Counted from the stretch's first letter, positions 1 through 8,945 are shown. The stretch: 64,000 nt of DNA from Paenibacillus sp. 19GGS1-52 (GCF_022369515.1 NZ_CP059724.1:1240001-1304000), one strand, 5' to 3'. The notes: generated by a model from the letters alone, not told the origin. Translations and numbers: made by a program.

Positions 1-253
1 GATGGAGTCGTTGCGATTGCAGCAGCGCATGAATCAAAGAGCTACAGCATACGGCAACAGCGGTGACGTTCCCAAAATGTTCGGTAGGCTGGAAGACAGG
101 CTGACTGACTGGGAGCTTGAAGCGAAAAGTCTGAGCGACCTGCGTCGGATGGGGCAGGAATATGTAGTGCAGGCTGGAGAAACAGTTGCAACTATACTCG
201 AAAGAGAAATGGCTCGCCTAAAGGAGAAATTGAACAATGGCGGAAAGGAGTAG
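1..253 (+). CDS. C-terminal fragment of a coiled-coil protein, possibly PspA/IM30-like (cut by left edge)
   Basis: The frame is open from the left edge to a TAG at 251-253, so only the last ~83 codons are visible and the ATG at position 2 is probably internal. The fragment is a charged, helical stretch (FGRLEDRLTDWELEA followed by LRRMGQEYV) with heptad-like spacing, no cysteine and no membrane segment. The pattern recalls the tail of PspA/IM30-type membrane-stress proteins. It sits 4 bp upstream of a PspC gene, and a full PspA follows, which fits a stress operon with two PspA-like members. The family call is an inference from the tail and context only. Confidence 0.45.
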   Translation, partial: MESLRLQQRMNQRATAYGNSGDVPKMFGRLEDRLTDWELEAKSLSDLRRMGQEYVVQAGETVATILEREMARLKEKLNNGGKE

Positions 254-257
254 CACA

Positions 258-725
258 ATGACCCGATTGTATCGTTCTACCCGTAACCGGGTAATGACAG
301 GGCTGGCTGGAGGATTATCAGAAACGTTAGGGATTGATTCAACGCTGTTCCGGATTCTGTTGTTGGTCAGCATCCCTTTTACAGGTGGTACCACAATCTT
401 CGTGTACCTTATCGCAGCGCTTATTATTCCCAAAGAGCCTACTCAGTATAATCCCTTCGGTCCTGGTCCTGGTGCGCCAGGCGGCCCTTATGGCGGTCAT
501 TTCTCCGGCAGATCTGAGCATGGACGCGGACCGCAGGGACATGGAGGATACGGCCCATATGGACGTCAGCCTAACCAGAATCCCGGTTTTGACCCGAACA
601 ACGCATATTCAGCTCCAGACTCCGGCCTGGATGCCATGATGAAGGATATTGAGAAAAAAGCATTGCAAAAAGAAGTAGAACAGCTCAAACAAAAACTGTC
701 TAAATACGAGAAGGGAGAAGTGTAA
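258..725 (+). CDS. PspC-domain envelope stress protein
   Basis: About 155 residues. Residues 1-60 form a PspC domain: a basic N-terminus (LYRSTRNRVMTG), the conserved GLAGGLSE turn, then a hydrophobic helix ending in ALIIPKEP. A Gly/Pro-rich linker (about 65-120) and a short charged C-terminal coiled coil follow. PspC proteins are inner-membrane partners of PspA and sense or relay membrane damage. I chose ATG 258 over the upstream in-frame ATG 237 because AAAGGAG at 244-250 is correctly spaced for it. The gene follows the upstream CDS by 4 bp and precedes pspA by 3 bp, so all three are probably one transcript. Confidence 0.85.
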   Translation: MTRLYRSTRNRVMTGLAGGLSETLGIDSTLFRILLLVSIPFTGGTTIFVYLIAALIIPKEPTQYNPFGPGPGAPGGPYGGHFSGRSEHGRGPQGHGGYGPYGRQPNQNPGFDPNNAYSAPDSGLDAMMKDIEKKALQKEVEQLKQKLSKYEKGEV

Positions 726-728
726 ATC

Positions 729-1433
729 ATGGGAGTATTTCAGAGAATTAAGGATATGACTAAAGCGTCAGTAAATGACTTGTTGGATAAAGTAGAGGAC
801 CCAATCGTAATGCTGAACCAATATCTGCGCGATATGGAGGCCGAAATTCACGAAGCGGAAGTAACTGTAGCGAAGCAAATGGCGAACGAACGCCGGATGA
901 AGCAGCGTGTAGATGAGGCTGCCAAGGTATCCGGACAACGTGCAGCACAAGCCGAATTGGCGCTGAAGAACGGTCAAGAGGAAGTTACGCGCAAGCTGCT
1001 GGAGGAAAAAATCTACTTCGACCAAAAGCATGCGGAGTACAGCGAGCTGCACGGCCAAGCCGAAGCGCAAGCTAAGGAACTGGTAGCTCAGTTGCATGAA
1101 ATGAAAGATGAGTTCTACAAGCTGCGCAACAAGCGCAATGAGCTTGTGTCCCGTGCCCAAATGGCCAAAGCCAAGAAACAAATGTCGCAAATCAGCAGTG
1201 TGCATGCTATTGAGAGCGGTAGTGCATCACTAGGCTTCCATCGTATGGAAGAAAAGATCATGCAGCTTGAAGCAGAAGCTGATGTTATGCGTGCCCCTTA
1301 CAGCCCTTCGGCTGCTGCCTACAGCAAACCGATTGATGCTGAGAAGCAGTTGAAAGTGGAAGAACAACTCGCTGCACTCAAAAGCAAGCTGAATGATAGT
1401 GCTGCAGCACCTTCTCTGAACAAAGAAGAATAG
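729..1433 (+). CDS. pspA: PspA/IM30 family membrane-stress protein
   Basis: 234 residues, normal for PspA (about 220-230). It opens with the family signature [25 protein letters not shown], written here in part (amphipathic membrane-binding helix, then the VEDP turn), and continues as one long coiled coil to about residue 170. ESCRT-III-like PspA proteins assemble on damaged or stressed membranes and maintain integrity; related LiaH in Bacillus is induced by cell-wall antibiotics. It is coupled to the PspC gene (3-bp gap) and lies 550 bp upstream of liaFSR, the system that controls LiaH-type proteins in other Firmicutes. Control of this gene by LiaR is inference. Confidence 0.92.
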   Translation: MGVFQRIKDMTKASVNDLLDKVEDPIVMLNQYLRDMEAEIHEAEVTVAKQMANERRMKQRVDEAAKVSGQRAAQAELALKNGQEEVTRKLLEEKIYFDQKHAEYSELHGQAEAQAKELVAQLHEMKDEFYKLRNKRNELVSRAQMAKAKKQMSQISSVHAIESGSASLGFHRMEEKIMQLEAEADVMRAPYSPSAAAYSKPIDAEKQLKVEEQLAALKSKLNDSAAAPSLNKEE

Positions 1434-1482
1434 TAATTGCTTGTTTCTAAAACTTAAGCGAATATGATATGCTAAATAAGGT

Positions 1483-1523
1483 AAAGCCATACGGTAGGGG
1501 ATTCCCATACCGGTATGGCTTTT
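1483..1523 (+). terminator. Rho-independent terminator after pspA
   Basis: AAAGCCATAC (1483-1492) pairs with GTATGGC (1513-1519), followed by TTTT. It closes the psp group 50 bp after the stop codon. Confidence 0.7.
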
Positions 1524-1614
1524 CCAGCGGTATAGGATGGTGGGATAGATCCGATTCCGTGCAATTTCTCCATGAGGAATAGTATTCTATACTGGCGGAT
1601 GTTTTTTTGAGAAT

Positions 1615-1801
1615 AAAGGGAATTCATCCCGCTAATTCTCTCTAAAAGTTCATTTTTTATGAATTAAAGGGAAATGTTCCCTCTAATAGTTAGGAAATCA
1701 GTTATAAAAGCCCAAAAGAGCAATTATAGAGGGATGAATTCCCGCTAATCTACGTAATAGTCTAGTTGACGTGTATTTAGAGGGAGGTTTTCCCGCTAAT
1801 C
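1615..1801. repeat. Array of four imperfect-palindrome units (TTAGaGGGA...TCCCgCTAA family), copy 1
   Basis: Four units at about 1615-1637, 1664-1688, 1726-1750 and 1777-1801. The best-conserved form pairs TTAG-x-GGGA with TCCC-x-CTAA around a 4-8 nt centre, usually with an A opposite a G at the mismatch. The last two units and their spacer align with 38533-38611, where a second four-unit array occurs. The array fills most of the gap between the psp terminator and the liaF leader. No coding potential is evident. Confidence 0.75.
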
Positions 1802-1850
1802 GTGCGCGCTGATCTTCCCCACCCGTAGAGGAGAATCTACAAGCGGCTTG

Positions 1851-1973
1851 AATGCTTACGAAGTTAGTTTTGCTCTGCAAAACTCAAAGTTAATGCTTAC
1901 GAAGATAGTTTAGCTACGCAAAACTCAAGGTTAATGCTTACGAAGTCAGTTTTGCTACGCAAAACTTTCAGGA
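1851..1973 (+). repeat. Three 41-nt tandem repeats ending in the liaF ribosome-binding site
   Basis: Units start at 1851, 1892 and 1933 with AATGCTTACGAAG. Each carries a perfect small hairpin arm pair (AGTTTTGC/GCAAAACT, best in unit 3). The last unit runs straight into AGGAGGTG, the SD sequence of liaF. The core resembles the 64-nt repeats at 36475-36666, which end the same way at another gene. Confidence 0.85.
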
Positions 1974-1981
1974 GGTGCGAA

Positions 1982-2629
1982 ATGGATAAACGAAACCGTT
2001 TGATTGCCATCGGACTAATTGGGATTGGCTGCGTGATGATTTTTGGTAAATGGATCGGCTCTTTCTCCATTATCGCGCTTCTGTTCCTGCTGCTGGGGAT
2101 TTACCGTACGACGTCAGGCAAAGTGAAGCAAGGGTATAAGCTGCTTGGTATTGGTGCAGTACTGCTCCTGCTGGATCATTTACTGCTCGTGCTCGGAATT
2201 TGCTTAATCTCATTGGGAATGTTTTTTACCAAATCCAAAAGAGTGCAGCGCAGAGAAGGGTTTATGCAGAAGCAAAACTTCTCGTCCAGGTTTGACTGGG
2301 ACCGCGCACCTTGGGTGATGCACAGTCTCAGCGCATGGCATGTGCTTGGTGAAGCTAATCTTGATCTTTCGTTGGCTATGGCGGAGGATAAGGAGACAGT
2401 GATGCTGTTTCAGGGAATATTTGGTGATATGGATATCCATCTATCTGACGAGTATGCTGTGGAGATAGAGGCATTTGTCCTATTTGGTTCGATCGAATTT
2501 GGCAACCAACGCGATACAGGCATGCTGAATCGGTTGAATTGGAAATCAGCCAATTATGATAGCTGCGAACAGAAATTGAAAATAAGCATCTCTTATCTGA
2601 TGGGAGATTTGGATCTGCGGTTGTCCTAA
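1982..2629 (+). CDS. liaF: LiaF-type membrane inhibitor of the LiaS/LiaR system
   Basis: About 215 residues. The N-terminal third is hydrophobic with three to four short membrane segments. The C-terminal domain (about 125-215) has the cell-wall-active-antibiotic-response pattern of short beta strands (GIFGDMDIHLS, VLFGSIEFGN, SYLMGDLDLRL). LiaF proteins hold the kinase LiaS inactive until cell-envelope stress occurs. The start is ATG 1982, directed by AGGAGGTG at 1970-1977; the longer frame from 1934 runs back into the tandem repeats. The kinase and regulator genes follow in the usual liaF-liaS-liaR order. Confidence 0.88.
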   Translation: MDKRNRLIAIGLIGIGCVMIFGKWIGSFSIIALLFLLLGIYRTTSGKVKQGYKLLGIGAVLLLLDHLLLVLGICLISLGMFFTKSKRVQRREGFMQKQNFSSRFDWDRAPWVMHSLSAWHVLGEANLDLSLAMAEDKETVMLFQGIFGDMDIHLSDEYAVEIEAFVLFGSIEFGNQRDTGMLNRLNWKSANYDSCEQKLKISISYLMGDLDLRLS

Positions 2630-2660
2630 ATCGCGTAATATATGAAGGGTGGGCCCCCGG

Positions 2661-3707
2661 GTGGAAAAAAAGCATGCGAATATGGTAGCGCGCAGCATGG
2701 GTGAGGGGGCTCTTTTCTCTTTAGTCATGCTGCTCGTAATATTGTACATCATGTATACATATGGTTATTTGCAGCCCTTTGAGGACTGGAAAATAGGAGT
2801 TCGTACGGCAGTCACGTTAATTCTGCTGCCCATGGCTTTTGGGATTGGTTTTGGATTCCATCAGAGCTTTCGTATCAAGCTAAAGCTGGAAAGGCTGCGG
2901 GAAACACTGGTACTGTGGGAAAAGGGCAATCTGACGTTATCTATGCCGGAGCTTGGTAACGATGAGCTGGGTCGACTGGGAGAGCAGTTGGGCCGGATCA
3001 GTGAGAAATGGGAGAATCAAGTGTCAACACTGCAGCGGTTGTCTACGAATAACGCGAAGCTCGCCGAGCAGGCGCGGGTTACGGCCATCATGGAGGAACG
3101 GCAGCGGCTGGCCCGTGAGTTGCATGATGCTGTCTCTCAACAGCTGTTCGCCATCTCCATGACCGCAACAGCGGTAGGACGGACACTCGATAAGGATTTC
3201 GATAAAGCCCAGCGGCAGATTGCGCTTATTGAGGAAATGTCCGCTGTAGCCCAGTCAGAGATGAGGGCGCTGCTGCTGCATTTAAGACCGGTATATCTGG
3301 AAGGCAAGGGGCTAGCGCAAGGACTGCAAGAGTTGATAAAGGAGCTGAAGGTTAAGGTTCCGATTGAAATTGTGTTTGAGATGGACCCTGACGTGCAGAT
3401 GTTAAAAGGCATCGAGAACCATTTGTTCCGAATTGTGCAGGAGGCGATTTCCAATACGCTCCGGCATGCCAAGGCAGAGAAGATGGAAATCCGCTTGCAT
3501 CGTCGAGGGGATACCGTTCGGTTAACGCTGCGTGATGATGGGATCGGCTTTGAAATGGACGATAGCAAACAGACTTCCTATGGGTTATCGAACATGAAGG
3601 AGCGTATTACTGAAACCGGAGGCTCGATTCAGTTTATTACTGCTCCAGGTAAAGGGATGCGGATTGAGATAACCGTTCCGCTAGTGAATGAATTAATCAA
3701 TGAATAG
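2661..3707 (+). CDS. liaS: LiaS-type sensor histidine kinase (NarL-class partner)
   Basis: Two N-terminal membrane segments (about 17-37 and 47-66) with almost no extracellular loop mark an intramembrane-sensing kinase. A HAMP-like linker follows, then a HisKA_3 dimerisation helix with phospho-acceptor His155 in RELHDAVSQQ, and a HATPase domain with the N box (FRIVQEAISNTLRHA) and G box (GLSNMKERI). It phosphorylates LiaR in response to lipid-II-cycle or membrane stress. The start is GTG 2661, 8 nt after AAGGGTGG; the frame also allows GTG 2649, whose SD would be too close. It lies 31 bp after liaF and 15 bp before liaR. Confidence 0.92.
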   Translation: MEKKHANMVARSMGEGALFSLVMLLVILYIMYTYGYLQPFEDWKIGVRTAVTLILLPMAFGIGFGFHQSFRIKLKLERLRETLVLWEKGNLTLSMPELGNDELGRLGEQLGRISEKWENQVSTLQRLSTNNAKLAEQARVTAIMEERQRLARELHDAVSQQLFAISMTATAVGRTLDKDFDKAQRQIALIEEMSAVAQSEMRALLLHLRPVYLEGKGLAQGLQELIKELKVKVPIEIVFEMDPDVQMLKGIENHLFRIVQEAISNTLRHAKAEKMEIRLHRRGDTVRLTLRDDGIGFEMDDSKQTSYGLSNMKERITETGGSIQFITAPGKGMRIEITVPLVNELINE

Positions 3708-3722
3708 GAGGAAAGGGCAATC

Positions 3723-4376
3723 ATGGGGATGGAAGGACCGATTAAAGTGCTGCTGGTAGATGATCACGAAATGGTGCGGATCGGATTGGCTGCAGTCCTC
3801 GGTACCGAGGACGGAATTGAAGTGGTGGGCGAAGCAGGAAGCGGAGAAGAAGGCATTCGACTGGCTAAGGAATATAATCCTGATGTTGTGCTGATGGATC
3901 TCGTGATGGATGGGATGGACGGAATTGAAACAACGAGACAGCTGATGAAGCTGTACCCGGAATGCCGAGTGATTGTGCTGACCAGTTATTTGGATGATGA
4001 AAAGATGTATCCAGTCATTGAAGCTGGCGCCTTCAGCTATCTCCTGAAGACCTCACGCGCGATTGAAGTTGCAGATGCGATCCGTGCTGCGGCTAGAGGA
4101 CAATCTGTGCTTGAATCCCAGGTAGCTTCCAAAATGATGAATCGCTTCCGCACGAATGCTAATGGCGAGACACCTGCATATAAAGAGCTTACTGAGCGTG
4201 AGATGGAAGTGCTAAAACTGCTCGCAAAGGGCAAATCCAATCAGGATATCGCCGATCAATTAATCATTGGTATCAAAACAGTGAAATTCCACGTGACGAA
4301 TATTCTCGCCAAGCTGGGTGTGGATGACCGGACCCAAGCGGCAATTTATGCATATAAAAATGGACTGGCTGAATAA
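3723..4376 (+). CDS. liaR: LiaR-type response regulator (NarL/FixJ family)
   Basis: 217 residues. The receiver domain (7-125) has the acidic pair Asp13/Asp14 and phospho-acceptor Asp59 in VVLMDLVMDG. A C-terminal LuxR-type helix-turn-helix lies at about 150-215 (LTEREMEVLKLLAKGKSNQDIA). It acts as the DNA-binding output of LiaS and probably controls the neighbouring psp genes and liaF itself. AGGAGGAAAGGG just upstream supports ATG 3723; ATG 3729 is a possible alternative. It completes the liaFSR unit. Confidence 0.93.
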   Translation: MGMEGPIKVLLVDDHEMVRIGLAAVLGTEDGIEVVGEAGSGEEGIRLAKEYNPDVVLMDLVMDGMDGIETTRQLMKLYPECRVIVLTSYLDDEKMYPVIEAGAFSYLLKTSRAIEVADAIRAAARGQSVLESQVASKMMNRFRTNANGETPAYKELTEREMEVLKLLAKGKSNQDIADQLIIGIKTVKFHVTNILAKLGVDDRTQAAIYAYKNGLAE

Positions 4377-4396
4377 TTCGTAAGTGTAAGGTTTAA

Positions 4397-4456
4397 AATC
4401 TCTCTCGTAGGACATCCTGTTTAGTAGATTACTAGACCGGATTGAGAGGGAGATTA
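4397..4456 (+). promoter_or_regulatory. Inverted repeat that could mask the SD of the YwmB-like gene
   Basis: AATCTCTCTC (4397-4406) can pair with GAGAGGGAGATT (4445-4456), leaving a GG bulge. The 3' arm contains GAGGGAG, the SD of the GTG start at 4460. The fold could lower translation. No T-run follows, so it is not an obvious terminator. Confidence 0.35.
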
Positions 4457-4459
4457 ATA

Positions 4460-5284
4460 GTGAGAGAGAGAAATAGAACTAGAACTAGAACTAGAACAGG
4501 TGCTAAAGGGAAACTGCTTATGTGGATGTGCATCACAATAGCCATGTTGGTAGGATTCCGCTACGCTGCCGGTACATCGACCACAGTAGCTGCCGCGAAT
4601 GCTTCTCTAGCTGCTAATGCTGGACTTAACGAATCGCTTCTGTTATTAAGCTCTCTGGGCCAGGAGGTTACAATGTCTGGAACCCCACTCCGTCTGGTTA
4701 TGAAATGGCAGGGAGAATTCATTCAGGTTAACCCTGATACTGCAGAAGCTGCACAAAAGCTGTCAGCGGAGCTCGGACTTGGAGAGGTCAGTCAGGCCGA
4801 AGAGGATGGACATATGACCTATCGCGCTGTCGCTGCTCCGAATTCATCCTATCGGACTTCAATGTTCTGGAGTGAGCTTGGGAATGGCAGCAGTTATGTT
4901 ATCGTAACTTTGGAGACTGCAGATTTGCTCAAGGCAACCGGGCTTCAGAATACGGCAGAAGAAGCTGGAGTAATTATGCACAAGGCTGGCATTACAGCCG
5001 AATGGAACGTTTCCCTACAAGGTATTGCCAAAGCGCAAGGAACTCCCCAAACAGCTTTGAATCATTCGGAGGAGTCCATGGTCGGTCATTTGTCAGGAAT
5101 CATGGCAGTAGAAAGCTACGAAGATGAGACTACCTATAGCAGATCTTATGCTGTACCTGGCTTTGAACGATACGTTAGCAGCGGTGATCATGCCATCGCC
5201 TTACAGGCAGCTATTCATAAGAATGGCAATGATGAGCGTAACCGGATCACACTTGGTTTTCCTTTAATAACCATCGAATACTAG
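4460..5284 (+). CDS. YwmB-like exported or membrane-anchored protein of unknown function
   Basis: About 274 residues. A basic N-terminus with an RT-dipeptide run (encoded by a hexamer repeat AGAACT at about 4472-4500) precedes one hydrophobic segment (about 18-36), giving a signal anchor or signal peptide. The rest resembles the YwmB family of Firmicutes, a periplasm-facing alpha/beta protein with no established activity. GTG 4460 is preferred over TTG 4442 because GAGGGAG ends 7-8 nt before it. A hairpin covering this SD may modulate translation. The family assignment is from overall pattern, not from a catalytic motif. Confidence 0.6.
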   Translation: MRERNRTRTRTRTGAKGKLLMWMCITIAMLVGFRYAAGTSTTVAAANASLAANAGLNESLLLLSSLGQEVTMSGTPLRLVMKWQGEFIQVNPDTAEAAQKLSAELGLGEVSQAEEDGHMTYRAVAAPNSSYRTSMFWSELGNGSSYVIVTLETADLLKATGLQNTAEEAGVIMHKAGITAEWNVSLQGIAKAQGTPQTALNHSEESMVGHLSGIMAVESYEDETTYSRSYAVPGFERYVSSGDHAIALQAAIHKNGNDERNRITLGFPLITIEY

Positions 5285-5491
5285 CACGAAGTGCTTAATA
5301 TAAGCTTAGATATGGTTTCTAATAAGAAAGAGTAATCAAACTTTACGAAATCCCGAGAGTATTTGTCAGGAATGTGATAGCATCCTTTTTATGAATATGA
5401 TAAAATGACATAACGTCGTCGTACATTTTTATGATGCAGTCGACGCTGAGAATAAACGACAACTATATTACATAGAGAAAGATGAGGAGCC

Positions 5492-7042
5492 ATGGCTGAA
5501 AATCAAACCCTTGATACACTGCATACACCCGGTGCTGTATTTTTTATCTTTGGGGCAACCGGAGATTTAGCCCGGCGTAAGCTTTTCCCGGCGATTTACA
5601 GCTTGTACCGTGAAGGTAAGCTGACACAAGATTTTGCGGTAATTGGCGTGGCGCGACGCCCGCGTACTCAAGAAGAGTTCAGAATTGATGTGAAGGAATC
5701 CATCCTGGAGTTCTGTCGTTATCAGGCAGGGGACGAGAGTGAATGGAATGAATTCGTACAGCATTTTGAATATAAGTCGCTGGACATCAACAATATTGAC
5801 GGTTTCCGTGAGCTGAGAGCTCAAACGGAGGCGCTTGAAGAGAAGTTCCATATTCCAGGCAACCGTATGTTCTACCTTGCTCTTGCTCCTGAATTGTTCG
5901 GCAGTGTTTCGTTCAACCTTAAGGCTGGTGGCATGCTGGATAGTCAAGGCTGGAACCGCCTCGTTATAGAGAAACCCTTCGGATATAATCTGGAGTCAGC
6001 GGAGACGTTGAACGGACAAATTCGTGAGGTGTTCAAGGAAGAGGAAGTCTACCGGATCGACCATTATCTGGGTAAGGAAATGGTGCAGAACATTGAAGTT
6101 ATCCGGTTTGCGAATGCCTTCTTCGAGCCGCTCTGGAACAATAAGCATATTGCCAATATTCAGATTACACTTGGTGAAACTGTAGGTGTAGAAGAGCGCG
6201 GGGGCTACTACGATAATGCCGGTGCTCTGCGGGATATGGGACAGAACCATATTTTGCAGCTGCTGACGATGATTGCAATGGAGCCGCCTAGCCGTCTGTT
6301 GGCTGAAGATATTCGTGATGAGAAGGTGAAGGTATTACGCTCGTTGCGTCCATACGCTTCACCGGATGAAGTTCGTAGCCATGTAGTGCGCGGACAATAT
6401 ACTCAAGGAATACACAAAGGCAAGACCCTTCCGGCGTACCGCCAGGAGGAGAAAGTGAATCCGGAATCCAATACGGAGACCTATTTTACTGCACGTGTAT
6501 TTGTGGACAATTTCCGCTGGGCAGGCGTTCCTTTCTACATTCGTACCGGCAAGCGTCTTCCCGTGAAGACGACGGAAGTGGTTGTAGAATTTAAGGGTAT
6601 GCCAACCAATGTCTATTTGGGACAAAAGCATAAACTGGAGCCGAACCTGCTCGTCATTCGCGTCAATCCGATGGAAGGCATCTACGTTAAGATTAACGCC
6701 AAGAAGCCGGGCTCGGAATCGGAAATTCAGCCGTTAGCGATGGATTTCTGCCAGAGTTGTATGGTAGGCATTAACTCGCCGGAAGCTTATGAACGCTTGC
6801 TGCATGATGCAGCACGAGGCGATTCCACTTATTTTACCCGTTGGGATGAGGTATCCTCAGCTTGGTCGTTCGTGGACCGTATTGCCAAGGCTTGGAAGGA
6901 AGAATCCAGTGATTTGGCTTCTTATCCGGCTGGTTCATGGGGTCCGGTTGAAGCGGATCAATTGCTCGCTCAGGATGGCTTCCATTGGTGGCCAGTAAAC
7001 GGCCAGGAAGAAGACAATGTAGTATGGCAGGTTAATAGCTAA
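5492..7042 (+). CDS. zwf: Glucose-6-phosphate 1-dehydrogenase
   Basis: 516 residues, typical for the family. The NADP-binding signature FGATGDLARRK lies at 20-30, and the substrate and catalytic segment RIDHYLGKE begins at Arg188 (Asp190, His191, Lys195). EKPFGYNLESA is also conserved. The enzyme oxidises glucose-6-phosphate to 6-phosphogluconolactone, feeding the oxidative pentose phosphate pathway and NADPH supply. ATG 5492 follows GATGAGGAG. It is monocistronic: 207 bp separates it from the YwmB-like gene and a strong terminator follows. Confidence 0.97.
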   Translation: MAENQTLDTLHTPGAVFFIFGATGDLARRKLFPAIYSLYREGKLTQDFAVIGVARRPRTQEEFRIDVKESILEFCRYQAGDESEWNEFVQHFEYKSLDINNIDGFRELRAQTEALEEKFHIPGNRMFYLALAPELFGSVSFNLKAGGMLDSQGWNRLVIEKPFGYNLESAETLNGQIREVFKEEEVYRIDHYLGKEMVQNIEVIRFANAFFEPLWNNKHIANIQITLGETVGVEERGGYYDNAGALRDMGQNHILQLLTMIAMEPPSRLLAEDIRDEKVKVLRSLRPYASPDEVRSHVVRGQYTQGIHKGKTLPAYRQEEKVNPESNTETYFTARVFVDNFRWAGVPFYIRTGKRLPVKTTEVVVEFKGMPTNVYLGQKHKLEPNLLVIRVNPMEGIYVKINAKKPGSESEIQPLAMDFCQSCMVGINSPEAYERLLHDAARGDSTYFTRWDEVSSAWSFVDRIAKAWKEESSDLASYPAGSWGPVEADQLLAQDGFHWWPVNGQEEDNVVWQVNS

Positions 7043-7066
7043 TACTAATCAGCACACGTGAATACC

Positions 7067-7099
7067 ACTCCCTGCAGCGTCTGCAGGGAGTATTTTTTT
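7067..7099 (+). terminator. Rho-independent terminator of zwf
   Basis: ACTCCCTGCAG (7067-7077) pairs perfectly with CTGCAGGGAGT (7081-7091) around CGT, followed by seven T residues (7093-7099). Confidence 0.95.
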
Positions 7100-7191
7100 A
7101 GAAATAAGGGAGCCAAAAGGCCAAAATGACGTATTGCCGATATTAAATTTTTACACTGCGGGCTTTTTTGTAGATAATGCTTGCCGGATTT

Positions 7192-7200
7192 TGGTATACT
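7192..7200 (+). promoter_or_regulatory. Extended -10 promoter for prfC
   Basis: TGGTATACT matches an extended -10 element (TG, one base, TATACT). No good -35 is seen at 17-18 bp. The predicted transcript would start near 7207 and carry a ~150-nt leader that includes the duplicated initiation region. Confidence 0.45.
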
Positions 7201-7258
7201 TTAAAGGATGCACTTGAAGCGGCCTGTAGCGAAATTTAAAATAGATATTAATTCAGCA

Positions 7259-7375
7259 ATGAAGGGATATGTACAATGAGCAAAGCGCCGATTTGATGAG
7301 AACTGTAGTCTAATTGAAGCAGAAGCAGGAATCTATAGATGAAGGGATATGTGTAATGAACAAAGCACCGGATCA
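7259..7375 (+). repeat. 80-bp-offset duplication of the prfC translation-initiation region with a six-codon minicistron
   Basis: The 32 nt from 7259 and the 32 nt from 7339 are identical at 28 positions, and all four differences are transitions. The downstream copy is the real prfC start (ATG 7356). The upstream copy has its own SD-like GAAGGGAT and ATG 7276, followed by five codons and TGA at 7294-7296, immediately followed by a second TGA. It encodes only Met-Ser-Lys-Ala-Pro-Ile. It could be a leader peptide or a decayed duplicate. Confidence 0.8.
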
Positions 7376-8945
7376 GAAACTGCAGATGGAAGTGGATCGA
7401 CGCAGAACCTTTGCGATCATTTCTCACCCGGATGCGGGTAAAACAACTTTGACGGAAAAGCTGCTGCTGTTCGGCGGGGCCATCCGGCTCGCGGGTTCGG
7501 TTAAAGCCCGTAAGGCAAGCAAACATGCGACCAGTGACTGGATGGAAATTGAGAAGCAGCGCGGGATCTCCGTTACTTCCTCAGTGATGCAGTTCGACTA
7601 TCTGGACCATAGAGTTAATATTTTGGATACACCAGGTCACCAGGATTTCAGTGAGGATACCTACCGTACGTTAACTGCTGCGGATAGCGCCGTCATGCTG
7701 ATTGACGTGGCAAAGGGTGTGGAAACACAGACGATCAAGTTATTTCAGGTCTGCGCCAAGCGGGGCATTCCAATCTTCACTTTCATTAACAAGCTGGACC
7801 GCGAAGGTCGCAGCCCGTTTGATCTGATGGAAGAGCTGGAACAGGTGCTGGGTATTCGTGCGGTGCCGATGAACTGGCCGATAGGTGGAGGCCGTGAGCT
7901 ATGCGGCGTATATGATCGGATGAAGAGTCAGGTAGAGCTGTTCCAGGGAGATGATCACTCAGTGATCAAAGTCCAGAAGGTTGAGGGCTACCGCGATCCG
8001 ATTATTCGCGAAATGGCTGGAGATTACCTGCATGACCAGCTATGCCAGGATTTAGAGCTGCTTGACGTAGCTGGAGATCCTTTTGACTATGAGAAAGTGC
8101 TGCGGGGAGAGATCACACCGGTGTTCTTCGGCAGTGCGATCAACAATTTTGGCGTACAGACTTTCTTGGACAATTTCCTGGAGCTTGCTCCGAAGCCGGA
8201 GCCACGCCGCAGTTCTGCGGGTACGATCGAGCCGACGAATGAGAAGTTCACCGGTTATGTGTTCAAGATTCAAGCCAACATGAACCCCGCTCACCGTGAC
8301 CGGATTGCGTTCCTGCGTATTGTATCGGGTAAGTTCGAGCGCGGAATGAGTGTTAAGCACGTCCGTATTGGCAAGGACATCAAGCTGTCCCAACCCCAGC
8401 AGTTTCTGGCTCAGGACCGCGACATCGTTGAGGAAGCCTATCCAGGCGACATTATTGGTCTGTTCGATCCAGGGATTTTCCGCATTGGAGATTCGCTGAG
8501 TCAAGCTGGAGATATTCAGTTCGATGAGCTGCCAACCTTCTCACCGGAGATTTTTGCCAAGGTAACTGTTAAGAATGCCCTGAAGCAAAAGCAGTATCAG
8601 AAGGGGATTGACCAACTGACCGAGGAAGGCACGATTCAGGTGTTCCGTACGACCAGCTTTGATGATACGATTCTGGGTGTAGTTGGACAGCTGCAATTCG
8701 AGGTGTTCGAATACCGCATGAAGGGTGAATATGGCGTGGATGTTCAACTGCAACGGATGACCTACCAGTTCGCACGCTGGATTGTAGATGATGTGAATAA
8801 GCCTGATCCAGGTAAGTTCCGCATTAACTCGACGCTGGTGACGGATAAGAAGGGCAACTACGTTGTACTGTTTGAGAACGAATATGCCATGCGCACCGCG
8901 ATGGAGAAGAATCCGACGGCTAAGTTCCTGGAGACGGCTCCTTGA
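7356..8945 (+). CDS. prfC: Peptide chain release factor 3
   Basis: 529 residues, the same length as E. coli RF3. Translation-GTPase motifs are in order: G1 HPDAGKTT at 24-31, G3 DTPGHQDF, G4 NKLD. The C-terminal RF3-specific domain (QLQFEVFEYRMKGEYGVDV) distinguishes it from EF-G and LepA. RF3 uses GTP to recycle RF1 and RF2 from the ribosome after termination. ATG 7356 is used because the frame before it belongs to the leader. A duplicated start region lies 80 bp upstream and a terminator follows, so the gene is monocistronic. Confidence 0.95.
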   Translation: MNKAPDQKLQMEVDRRRTFAIISHPDAGKTTLTEKLLLFGGAIRLAGSVKARKASKHATSDWMEIEKQRGISVTSSVMQFDYLDHRVNILDTPGHQDFSEDTYRTLTAADSAVMLIDVAKGVETQTIKLFQVCAKRGIPIFTFINKLDREGRSPFDLMEELEQVLGIRAVPMNWPIGGGRELCGVYDRMKSQVELFQGDDHSVIKVQKVEGYRDPIIREMAGDYLHDQLCQDLELLDVAGDPFDYEKVLRGEITPVFFGSAINNFGVQTFLDNFLELAPKPEPRRSSAGTIEPTNEKFTGYVFKIQANMNPAHRDRIAFLRIVSGKFERGMSVKHVRIGKDIKLSQPQQFLAQDRDIVEEAYPGDIIGLFDPGIFRIGDSLSQAGDIQFDELPTFSPEIFAKVTVKNALKQKQYQKGIDQLTEEGTIQVFRTTSFDDTILGVVGQLQFEVFEYRMKGEYGVDVQLQRMTYQFARWIVDDVNKPDPGKFRINSTLVTDKKGNYVVLFENEYAMRTAMEKNPTAKFLETAP

